Shown here one piece after another: positions 14,678 to 20,981 of a DNA stretch of 20,981 bases (positions are counted from its first letter, which is position 1; each line of letters begins with the position of its first letter). The position numbers and the translations under genes are program-made. Under the pieces are notes generated by a model, which saw only the letters and a program-made list of their open reading frames with translations, did no database searches and had not been told where the DNA came from. The stretch is from Pseudomonadota bacterium (GTDB lineage Bacteria; Pseudomonadota; Alphaproteobacteria; Rhizobiales; Xanthobacteraceae). The DNA is taken from positions 1 to 20,981 of the forward strand of contig JAEYTQ010000583.1 in the NCBI GenBank assembly GCA_023433965.1, given 5' to 3'.

Positions 14678-15359
14678 AGCCGTAACTGCGCATGATGGCG
14701 GCGCAAAGCTTGACGTCTTCGGGGCGGTCGATCTGGAACATCTTGTGACGCTCCATCACGTGGAAGCCGATCTTGCCGCCGAGACGATTGTTCTGCTCGC
14801 GCAGGAGGGAGGGGATCAGGACGTAGAAGGAGCCGTTCTCGAGGTAGCGCTTCTCGATCTGCTGCCGCATACGGCGGTTGCGATAGTCGTAGTTGATCGG
14901 CTCCGGGCCGTTCGCGCCGATCCGCCAGTTGAAGTAGTCCTCGACTTCGCAGACCGAGAGCAGGCTGTCGAGGCGCTCTCGGTCGAAGGTATCCAGCGCC
15001 AGCTCGATGTCGGTGGGTTCGCGGATCGGCGAGGTCGCCTGGAGCGCGACGATCCGCTCGAAGCGACCGAGGCGCGCATCGATGGCTTCGAGCGCGTGCA
15101 GCCAGGCGGATTCGGAGGAGGCGAGATCCCCGGAAATGTCGGCGGGGCGTGGCACGCCGACAGCCCCGGCCGCCTCGGCTGCCGCGAGAATGTTGTCGCT
15201 GTCCGACGAGACCGCCACCACGTCGACGCCGCGTGCCGCGCGCGCCTGCCCGACCGTCCAGGCGATCAGCGGCTTGCCGCAGATATCGAGCAGGTTCTTG
15301 TGCGGGATGCCCTTCGAACCGCCGCGTGCGGCGATCACGGCCAGCGTCTTGCGCGCCAT
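14670..15359 (-). CDS. Acylneuraminate-type cytidylyltransferase (CMP-sugar synthetase)
   Basis: A 229-aa enzyme of the NeuA/LegF/PtmB/KdsB superfamily, which couples CTP to a ulosonic acid to give a CMP-sugar ready for a glycosyltransferase. The N-terminal signature AVIAARGGSKGIPHKNL (7-23) is diagnostic; LQATSPIREPTDIE near 106-119 and the FQIDRPEDV end are also typical. The start at 15359 shares one base with the stop of the NeuB-TIM gene (TGATG); an in-frame extension to 15428 would overlap that gene heavily and is not needed. It is the only cytidylyltransferase in the window, although there are two NeuB proteins. Its adjacency to the second NeuB argues that it activates that enzyme's product. 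KdsB itself is unlikely, since the motif spacing and neighbours are NeuA-like. Confidence 0.9.
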   Translation of the reverse strand: MARKTLAVIAARGGSKGIPHKNLLDICGKPLIAWTVGQARAARGVDVVAVSSDSDNILAAAEAAGAVGVPRPADISGDLASSESAWLHALEAIDARLGRFERIVALQATSPIREPTDIELALDTFDRERLDSLLSVCEVEDYFNWRIGANGPEPINYDYRNRRMRQQIEKRYLENGSFYVLIPSLLREQNNRLGGKIGFHVMERHKMFQIDRPEDVKLCAAIMRSYGYA

Positions 15360-17284
15360 CAGATGTGACCCTCGAGACGCTCGAGCGCGGTCCAGAAACC
15401 TTCGCCCATGTTCTTGTGGCCCTGCCATATCTCGGGAATGAACGACGCCGTCGGTGCGTGCTTGCGCAGCACCTGCCCGATCTCGTCGAAATCGATCTCG
15501 CCTTCTCCGATCTGAAGACCCTCGCCGTCAAGTCCCTTGGCGTCGCCGAAATGCAGATGCGCCGTGTGCGGACCGAGCTGGGCGAGACCTTGCGCGAAGT
15601 CGAAGCCGAAATGATTGGCGGCGAGCTTGGTGTGGGAAATATCGACGCACATCCGCAGACCATGCTTGGCGCAGAACGCAGCCGATTCTTCCGGGAAAAT
15701 GAAGATGTTCTGGTGACGCTGGCCGCCGAAATGCCAGGGGAACGGCGCCATGGTTTGCGGTGTCAGCTCGACGCCGTCCATGTCGAGCTCGGTCAAGCTC
15801 TGCGCAAAGATGCGGTAGCGCTCGGCTTTCTCCTGCGGCGCCAGCGGCTGATCCATGGTGAAGCCGCCGATGTTTGCGACGATGGGCGGGCGCTTCGTCT
15901 TGGGAAAGAACTTCTTCAGGCCGCGGGTGATGTCGATCACCGCTTGCGTCTGTTCCAGCGAGTAGCGCCGCAGCGCCTCGTCCGGCGTTGCAAGGTCCAT
16001 CAGCTTGGAGCCGGCAAACAGCTCGGGCGCATGCACCACGAAGCCGAGATCGTAGGTGCCGGACAGATATGCTGCGGGATCGCGCTCCATGTCGCTGTAG
16101 CTGAGGTGGAACTCGATGATGTCAGGCTCGCAGATCTCCAGGAACCGCCCGGTATCGTGATAGCGCACCGGCACTCCCCAAGGGCGGTCGAACCGGTAGC
16201 GCCGCGCCTTGGCGGCGCCTTCGTCGAGGTCGCTCTGGAAGAAGTAATCGTCGGCCGCCATCGTTCGAGTCAGCTTGCGGCCGAGCAGTGCGGGCATCTT
16301 CAGCGGGGACAAGCCCTGTCCCGGACTCTTCACGGCGATGTCGGTTTCGGAGATCACGGTGCCGGCCGGCAGGTCGCGCGCGGCCACCAGGCTCTTGGCG
16401 AGATTTTCGCGGTTGATCAGCTCACCCTGGCTCAGCGCGCGTTCGGCGAGCTTCTCGCCGCGCGCCGCCTCCACCTCGCGGATGCCCGAGACGAGTGCCT
16501 TGAATTCCTCCGGCTCGAGGCTGGCGGCATGGTCCGGACCTTCCATCTCGCGGTCGAGCGTGATGTGGCGCTCGATCACCACTGCGCCGAGCGCGACGGC
16601 GGCCGTCGAAACGGCGATGCCTCTCTCATGGCCGGAATAACCGACGACCGGATGGATCTCGCGCAGCGTCTCCATGAAACGTAGATGGATGTTGTGGAGT
16701 GCGGCCGGATAAGTGCTCTGGCAATGCAGGAGCACATAGCTGGCATTGCGGTCGTCGAGGAATCGCGCCGCGGCCTTGATCTCGTCCGTCGTGCTCATGC
16801 CGGTGGAGACGATCAGCGTCTTCCCGGTGGCGGTGAGGCAAGCGAGCAGCGGCAGGTTGGTGAGGTCGGCCGAAGCGACCTTGTAGGCCTGCACGCCGAA
16901 GCCCTCGAGCACGGCGACGCTCTTCGCGTCCCACGGTGTGCAGAGGTACTGAATACCCTTTGCCGCGCAGTACTCGGCGATCTTCTTCTGCTGCGCGGTC
17001 GGCAGCTCGAAACGACGCAACAGATCGAGCGTATACTCGACGGCGAGGTCGTCGTCTTTGCCGGAGAGGCTCGAGGCCCGATAGACCTCGTCGAGCTTGC
17101 GCATCTGGAATTTGGCGCAATCGGCCCCGGCCGCGACCGCGGCGTCGACCAGAGCAATGGCGCGGTCGAAATCGCCATTATGGTTGTTGCCGACTTCGGC
17201 GATGACGTAACAGGGTTCATCGTTGCCCAGAAGACGGTTGCCGATACGAACCGGAGCAGGCTGTTTGGGCGATGTCATCAACAT
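15359..17284 (-). CDS. NeuB-family synthase fused to a C-terminal xylose isomerase-like TIM barrel
   Basis: A 641-aa fusion. Residues about 15-285 are a complete NeuB barrel: VIAEVGNNHNG with Glu30, KFQMRKLDEVYR, KVASADLTN, VSTGMSTTDEI, GYSGHE with His219 and ERHITLD with His240 (same 21-residue spacing as other NeuB). Residues about 290-350 are the SAF domain. Residues about 368-641 are a second TIM barrel of the sugar phosphate isomerase/epimerase superfamily (IIEFHLSYSD, VVHAPELF, VELTPQTM, CVDISHTK, HLHFGDAKG, PEIWQGH). The first half should condense PEP with an aldose; the second may prepare or rearrange substrate or product. The residue after KFQ differs from sialate synthases (MRKLDEVYR rather than TFNAKAL), hinting at a different sugar. 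The start is ATG 17284 or 17278. The gene follows the kinase by 16 bases. Confidence 0.9.
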   Translation of the reverse strand: MLMTSPKQPAPVRIGNRLLGNDEPCYVIAEVGNNHNGDFDRAIALVDAAVAAGADCAKFQMRKLDEVYRASSLSGKDDDLAVEYTLDLLRRFELPTAQQKKIAEYCAAKGIQYLCTPWDAKSVAVLEGFGVQAYKVASADLTNLPLLACLTATGKTLIVSTGMSTTDEIKAAARFLDDRNASYVLLHCQSTYPAALHNIHLRFMETLREIHPVVGYSGHERGIAVSTAAVALGAVVIERHITLDREMEGPDHAASLEPEEFKALVSGIREVEAARGEKLAERALSQGELINRENLAKSLVAARDLPAGTVISETDIAVKSPGQGLSPLKMPALLGRKLTRTMAADDYFFQSDLDEGAAKARRYRFDRPWGVPVRYHDTGRFLEICEPDIIEFHLSYSDMERDPAAYLSGTYDLGFVVHAPELFAGSKLMDLATPDEALRRYSLEQTQAVIDITRGLKKFFPKTKRPPIVANIGGFTMDQPLAPQEKAERYRIFAQSLTELDMDGVELTPQTMAPFPWHFGGQRHQNIFIFPEESAAFCAKHGLRMCVDISHTKLAANHFGFDFAQGLAQLGPHTAHLHFGDAKGLDGEGLQIGEGEIDFDEIGQVLRKHAPTASFIPEIWQGHKNMGEGFWTALERLEGHI

Positions 17285-17300
17285 TCTCGTCTCATATGCG

Positions 17301-18677
17301 TCAGGTCGGCTGCGCGGGCACGCGCGACTTCCACGTCCGTAGACCGTTCTCCTCGAACATGATGCGCGAACAACTATGCCCCTGCTGTTCCAGCGCTGCG
17401 ATCAGCTGGTAGCGCTCGAACGGCCGTACGAAGAACATGAAGTATCCGCCGCCGCCGGCGCCGAGCAGCTTGCCGCCGACCGCGCCGTGCTGTTTGGCAA
17501 ATTCGTAGATCGCGTCGATCGCGTCGGACGAGATTTTCGAGCTCAGCTTTCGCTTGGCGTGCCAGGCCTCGTCGATCAGCCGGCCGCACTCGAGCAGCTG
17601 GCCGCGCAACAAATGCCGCCTTATGTCGCGCGTCACTTCCTTCTGCTTCGCAGCGGCCGCGACGGCGTCGCTGGTCGTGTGCTGAGCCTTCTGGTCGCGG
17701 TGAATGGCACCGGAATCGCGACCCGAACCGGTGTAGCAGAGTATCAGGCTTTCTTCGAGCTCGGCGATGATGTTGGGATCGAGGCGAAGCGGCACGATGG
17801 TGTTCTGGTCGGAGAAGAATTCCATGTGATTGAAGCCGCCGAACACGGTGGCGTACTGATCCTGCCAGCCGCCGGGAATGTTGAGCATCAGCCGCTCGGC
17901 CTGGAAGGCCATCTCCGCGATCTCGTGGCGATCCCACTGGTCGCCGCGGAATTCGTTGAAGCAGCCGATGATGGCGGACGAGACCACCGCCGAGCCGCCG
18001 AGGCCGGAGCCGACCGGGAAGTCGGCGGACACCTCGAGCTCGAACCCGTAGGTCGGTTTGATCAGGCGCACCACCGATTTGATCAGCGCGAGATCTCCGC
18101 CGGATCCGAGCTCTGCGAGGTTGTCGGCCTCGACCGTGCGGCGAAAGTCATGCGAGTAGATCCGGATGCGGGGATCGCTCCGGCGCCGCAGCGTCGCATG
18201 AGCGTACATCTTGATCGTGGCGCTGATGACCGCGCCGCCGTCATTCGCCACGAAGTAATGCGTGAGGTCTGTGCCGCCGCCGGAGAAGGAGATGCGCACC
18301 GGCGAGCGGGCGCGCGCGAACACCTCGCTCTCTTCCGACAAGTTGAACAGCTCGCGGCTGAACACGTCGACCAACCGCCTCTCGCCATCGAGGATGGGCA
18401 CGACGTGCACGCGCTGGTCGAGCAACTTGAGGATCTGCTCCCGCGGGCCCCCGGCCTGCGCCCAGACGAAGTTGCGATTGATGCACGAGACAACCCGATC
18501 CTGAATCGTGGTGCCTGTCAGCATGCGCCTGCGGATATCACCGTCAGTCACGGCACCGACGATTCGTCCGCTCGCGTCCTGCGCGAACAGGATGCCGAGC
18601 ATGTTCGCATTCAGGCGCCGGAAGGCTTCCTCAATGGTCTCGGTCTCGGCAATGGTGACGAGGGTTCGGTCAAGCAC
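17301..18677 (-). CDS. CBS-pair domain fused to a GHMP (HddA-like) sugar kinase
   Basis: Taken from the GTG at 18677 this is a 458-aa protein. Residues 1-115 are two CBS motifs (GAVTDGDIRRRML near 41-53; HVVPILDGERRLVDVF near 91-106), usually an adenine-nucleotide sensor. Residues about 121-455 are a GHMP kinase: ARSPVRISFSGGGTDLT near 123-139, the phosphate loop PVGSGLGGSA at 211-220 and motif 3 KLLGAGGGG at 403-411. Closest by eye are D-glycero-alpha-D-manno-heptose-7-phosphate kinases (HddA), which phosphorylate C1; L-fucose/galacto-type kinases remain possible. Start choice: the open frame continues to 19226, but upstream sequence is promoter-like, with a TTGCAT-17-TATTAC match just before. 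ATGs at 18782 and 18815 are alternatives. It is first in the seven-gene operon and likely commits the substrate. The fusion of sensor and kinase is unusual. Confidence 0.83.
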   Translation of the reverse strand: MLDRTLVTIAETETIEEAFRRLNANMLGILFAQDASGRIVGAVTDGDIRRRMLTGTTIQDRVVSCINRNFVWAQAGGPREQILKLLDQRVHVVPILDGERRLVDVFSRELFNLSEESEVFARARSPVRISFSGGGTDLTHYFVANDGGAVISATIKMYAHATLRRRSDPRIRIYSHDFRRTVEADNLAELGSGGDLALIKSVVRLIKPTYGFELEVSADFPVGSGLGGSAVVSSAIIGCFNEFRGDQWDRHEIAEMAFQAERLMLNIPGGWQDQYATVFGGFNHMEFFSDQNTIVPLRLDPNIIAELEESLILCYTGSGRDSGAIHRDQKAQHTTSDAVAAAAKQKEVTRDIRRHLLRGQLLECGRLIDEAWHAKRKLSSKISSDAIDAIYEFAKQHGAVGGKLLGAGGGGYFMFFVRPFERYQLIAALEQQGHSCSRIMFEENGLRTWKSRVPAQPT

Positions 18678-18727
18678 GTTTTGGGTCCAGAAAAGGGCCG
18701 ATTCCGGCCATATCGCAGCAGGGTCTG

Positions 18728-18756
18728 GTAATACGGGAGCGGCAGGGACGATGCAA
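18728..18756 (-). promoter_or_regulatory. Candidate promoter of the seven-gene operon
   Basis: On the minus strand, TTGCAT (18756-18751), 17 bases, then TATTAC (18733-18728). The start near 18721 leaves about 44 bases before the GTG at 18677. The spacing is ideal and the region lacks coding character. Found by eye. Confidence 0.4.
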
Positions 18757-18784
18757 GGTTCCTGCGCCCGGCGGCGTTGCATCG
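18749..18784. promoter_or_regulatory. Perfect 8-base inverted repeat overlapping the -35: possible operator
   Basis: CGATGCAA (18749-18756) and TTGCATCG (18777-18784) are perfect inverted repeats with a 20-base centre. One arm covers the -35 hexamer of the candidate operon promoter, the arrangement expected for a dimeric repressor or activator site. No regulator gene is in the window. From 18785 to 18901 I see nothing else convincing. Confidence 0.35.
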
Positions 18785-18901
18785 GGTGCCTGAAGATCGG
18801 CTTTAAGCTCGTCATCTCCGTGATGCCGAGAGCTCGTTCCACGCTACGGCTTCGCGAAAGGATGTGCTCCGCCTGGCAATGACCTGCTGTCAAAATCGAC
18901 G

Positions 18902-20125
18902 CTAGCGCTCGTCTGCGATTACCTTGCCGTCGTTCGGCAGCGCGCCGGGCCTGACCAGCTCGACGTTGCCGCCGAGCTTCGTCACGGCGCGCAAGGTGTC
19001 GGCGATCTCTTCGCGCAACGCTTCGCTCGCGTCCGTCGTTTCGGCCTTCAGCGTCATAGCGTCGGTCTCGGCTTGACGAGTCACGACGAGACGTAGTCTT
19101 CCGAGCGCAGCATGACGCTTGCCGATCTCGGCGACCTGCTCGGGCCGGACGAACATGCCCTTGATCTTGGTGGTCTGGTCGGCGCGGCCCATCCAGCCCT
19201 TGATGCGCATGTTGGTGCGTCCGCACGGGCTCGTGCCGTGCAAGGCCGCGGTGAGGTCGCCGAGCGCGAGCCGGATCCAGGGATGTTGGGGGTCGAGCGA
19301 AGTGACGACGATCTCGCCGACATCGCCCGGCGCGACCGGGTCGCCGGTGCCGGGCTTGACGATCTCCAGGATCAAGTCCTCGTTCACGACCATGCCTTCG
19401 CGCGCCTCGGTCTCGAAGGCGATGAGGCCGAGGTCGGCGGTGCCGAAGGCCTGGTAAGCGTCGATGCCGCGCGCCTTGATCTCGGCCTGAAGCGACGGCG
19501 GGAACGCGGCGCCTGAGACCAGCGCGCGCTTGATCGAGGAGATGTCGCGCCCCGAGCTGCTTGCGGCGTCGAGCAGGATCTTCAGGAAATCCGGCGTGCC
19601 GCTGTAGCCGGCCGGCCGGTAAGCCTCGATCAACTCGAATTGCTGCTCGGCATTGCCGGGCCCCGCGGGAATCACGGCGCAGCCGAGCGCGCGTGCCGAT
19701 GCATCGAAGATGAATCCGCCGGGGGTAAGGTGGTAGCTGAAGGTGTTGAGCACGATGTCGTCGGGACGGAACCCGGCTGCGAACAGCGCCCGTGCGCCGC
19801 GCCAGGGATCGGCCTGACGCCCCTCCGGCTCGAAGATCGGGCCGGGCGAGGTGAACAGGCGGGCAAATGAGCCGGGGGCCGCCGCCACGAAGCCTCCGAA
19901 GGGCATGGAGGCCTTATGCAGCGAGGGTAGTTCCGACTTGCGCAGCACCGGCAGGCCCGCCAGCGCCGTCCTGGAGGTCACGGCGGCGGGATCGAGACCT
20001 CTCAGCCGCTCGGCATAGGCCGGGGCGGCCATCGCGGCTCGCAGCACCTCCGGCAGGCGGGAGAACAGATCGGCCTCGCGAGCTGCCGGCTCACGGGTCT
20101 CGCGGGCGTCGTAATGGGCGGTCAT
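18902..20125 (-). CDS. PaaK-like AMP-forming acyl-CoA ligase / adenylating enzyme
   Basis: A 407-aa protein of the phenylacetate-CoA ligase (PaaK) branch of the adenylate-forming superfamily, which activates a carboxylic acid with ATP and usually transfers it to CoA. Visible pieces are FTSPGPIFEP (phosphate-loop region, lacking the common TSGTTG wording), LNTFSYHLTPGGFIFD, YSGTPDFL, SGAAFPPSLQ, AFGTADLGLIAFE, GEIVVTSLDPQHPWIRLALGD and the C-terminal hinge MGRADQTTKIKGMFVRPEQVAEI. A GGAAAGAA SD precedes the ATG at 20125. It is separated from the operon by about 220 bases and diverges from the AGE gene, so it need not belong to the glycan pathway. The altered phosphate loop leaves substrate and even CoA use open. 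Confidence 0.82.
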   Translation of the reverse strand: MTAHYDARETREPAAREADLFSRLPEVLRAAMAAPAYAERLRGLDPAAVTSRTALAGLPVLRKSELPSLHKASMPFGGFVAAAPGSFARLFTSPGPIFEPEGRQADPWRGARALFAAGFRPDDIVLNTFSYHLTPGGFIFDASARALGCAVIPAGPGNAEQQFELIEAYRPAGYSGTPDFLKILLDAASSSGRDISSIKRALVSGAAFPPSLQAEIKARGIDAYQAFGTADLGLIAFETEAREGMVVNEDLILEIVKPGTGDPVAPGDVGEIVVTSLDPQHPWIRLALGDLTAALHGTSPCGRTNMRIKGWMGRADQTTKIKGMFVRPEQVAEIGKRHAALGRLRLVVTRQAETDAMTLKAETTDASEALREEIADTLRAVTKLGGNVELVRPGALPNDGKVIADER

Positions 20126-20151
20126 GGCTGTTCTTTCCGTGATGGCATCCG

Positions 20152-20180
20152 TTGCGCGCCGCCACCGGCATGGGTATCAG
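20152..20180 (+). promoter_or_regulatory. Candidate promoter for the AGE-family gene
   Basis: TTGCGC (20152-20157), a 17-base spacer and TATCAG (20175-20180). Predicted start near 20187, 25 bases before the ATG at 20212. It sits in the 86-base gap between divergent genes. Confidence 0.35.
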
Positions 20181-20211
20181 ACCGCCATTGGTGAGGCCGA
20201 GAGAGGACCCG

Positions 20212-20981
20212 ATGGCGGACGTAGGAAGCATTGCGGCGGATGAAGCTGCGGACGTCGTCGCGCGCCTGAGGCGGCGCATGGTCGACGAGGCGCTGCCGCT
20301 GTGGTCGACGATCGGCTGGGATCCCGCCACGGGTGGTTTCATCGACCGGTTGCATCGCGACGGTACGGCCGACGCAGCCGCACCCCGGCGCGTGTTCGTG
20401 CAGGCGCGCCAGATCTGGTGCTATGCCAAGGCCGCGCAGATGGGCTGGTATGCCGAGGGGCGCGCCATCGCGCTGAAAGGGCTGGAACATCTGCTGGCAA
20501 GAGCCAAATCGCCCGACGGCCGGCCGGGCTATGTGCACCGCCTCACGCCGGAGGGGACGGTGCTGGATGGCCGGCGCGATGCTTATGACCACGCCTTCAT
20601 CCTGTTTGCGCTCGCCAGCGTCTACGCGCTCGACCAGGATGCGCAAGTCCGCGCCGAGATCGATGCGCTGCTCGCTTTCCTGGACGCCCATTTGCGCTCG
20701 CCGCATGGCGGCGTTCACGAAGGCCTTCCGATCTCGCTGCCGCGCCGGCAGAACCCGCATATGCACCTGTTCGAGGCGATGATCGCGTGCTTCGAAGCAA
20801 CCCACGATCTGTCGTTCCAGAACCGTGCCGGCGAATATTTCGCGCTGTTCCTCGCCAATCTCTACGACAAGCAGAAGCGCATCCTGACGGAGTACTTCGA
20901 GGAGGACTGGTCGAAGATCGAGCCGGTCAGCGTCGAGCCGGGCCACCAGGCGGAATGGGTCTGGCTGCTGAAGGGTTTCGA
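20212..20981 (+). CDS. AGE-family epimerase/isomerase (N-acylglucosamine 2-epimerase / mannose isomerase type), partial
   Basis: An open frame of 256 complete codons runs off the right edge. The protein is an (alpha/alpha)6-barrel AGE-family member: LPLWSTIGWDPATGGFIDRLHRDG near 29-52, RRVFVQARQIWCYAKAAQMG near 59-78, YDHAFILFALASVYAL, NPHMHLFEA and VEPGHQAEWVWLLKGF at the edge. The last stretch carries the conserved catalytic His of the family (EPGH..EW). Such enzymes interconvert GlcNAc/ManNAc, glucose/mannose or mannose/fructose forms (some are called type-II mannose-6-phosphate isomerases). Which one cannot be decided from this half. GAGAGGA upstream of the ATG at 20212 is a good SD. It diverges from the PaaK-like gene. 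A link to the nonulosonate operons is possible, since ManNAc is a NeuB substrate, but unproven. Confidence 0.88.
   Translation, partial: MADVGSIAADEAADVVARLRRRMVDEALPLWSTIGWDPATGGFIDRLHRDGTADAAAPRRVFVQARQIWCYAKAAQMGWYAEGRAIALKGLEHLLARAKSPDGRPGYVHRLTPEGTVLDGRRDAYDHAFILFALASVYALDQDAQVRAEIDALLAFLDAHLRSPHGGVHEGLPISLPRRQNPHMHLFEAMIACFEATHDLSFQNRAGEYFALFLANLYDKQKRILTEYFEEDWSKIEPVSVEPGHQAEWVWLLKGF

Noticed and set aside
18810..18883. CGTCAT...GCAATGAC ends suggesting a decayed dispersed intergenic repeat
   Set aside because: Only the outermost 5-8 bases match in inverted form; the centre shows no convincing palindrome, so it cannot be separated from chance.
18678..19226. N-terminal extension of the CBS-kinase frame
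   Set aside because: The part beyond 18902 overlaps the PaaK-like gene, and the part between contains a promoter-like sequence and an inverted repeat with no protein character.
20122..20946. 274-codon minus-strand open frame opposite the right-edge gene
   Set aside because: It is the shadow of the AGE-family gene, whose plus-strand motifs are unmistakable although it has no stop in the window.
1..20981. CRISPR arrays, tRNA/rRNA genes, insertion sequences, phage genes, toxin-antitoxin pairs
   Set aside because: Looked for on both strands; no regularly spaced repeats, cloverleaf-like sequences or transposase/integrase motifs were seen.

Overview
This window looks like a chromosomal surface-glycan locus from an alphaproteobacterium of the Bradyrhizobium/Rhodopseudomonas type. 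The basis is the high G+C content, the gene families and their close packing, and two copies of a palindromic intergenic element (CATGATCCGGAAAA...TTTTCCGGAAAGATCATG) of a kind I associate with Bradyrhizobium and its relatives. The species call is inference. I see no rRNA, tRNA, CRISPR array, transposase or phage gene.

Left part (1-6491): a sialic/legionaminic acid type nonulosonate module. At the left edge is the start of a leftward gene, probably a CBS-domain sugar nucleotidyltransferase. Next is a rightward, visibly damaged neuD-like acetyltransferase. A compact leftward operon follows, in transcription order: LegB-like 4,6-dehydratase, LegC-like aminotransferase, NeuC/LegG-like 2-epimerase/hydrolase and NeuB/LegI-like PEP-condensing synthase. 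Its genes overlap by 4-17 bases. Upstream lies a separate leftward gene fusing a heptose-1-phosphate nucleotidyltransferase (HddC-like) to a GmhB-like HAD phosphatase.

Middle part (6492-11196): rightward genes for a Wzz-like two-TM protein and a Wzy-like polytopic membrane protein. They are followed by two tandem proteins of unknown function that are paralogous and internally repeated. This block looks less G+C-rich than its flanks. A 260-base gap with the repeat element separates it from the next operon.

Right part (11457-18677): a seven-gene leftward operon, starting at the right: CBS-GHMP kinase fusion, second NeuB fused to a C-terminal TIM barrel, acylneuraminate-type cytidylyltransferase, SDR, sugar isomerase-like TIM barrel, SDR, and a PtmA-like SDR. 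Junctions are 1-8 base overlaps or 13-16 base gaps. I infer a pathway that phosphorylates or remodels a sugar, condenses it with PEP, activates the product with CMP, and includes several redox/isomerisation steps. The product is not predictable from known sets. This is the best candidate for an undescribed system in the window.

Right edge (18902-20981): a PaaK-like AMP-forming ligase (leftward) and, divergent from it, an AGE-family epimerase/isomerase that runs off the window. Taken together, the locus appears to make two different nonulosonate-type sugars plus a heptose nucleotide, with a Wzz/Wzy pair that could polymerise a surface glycan.
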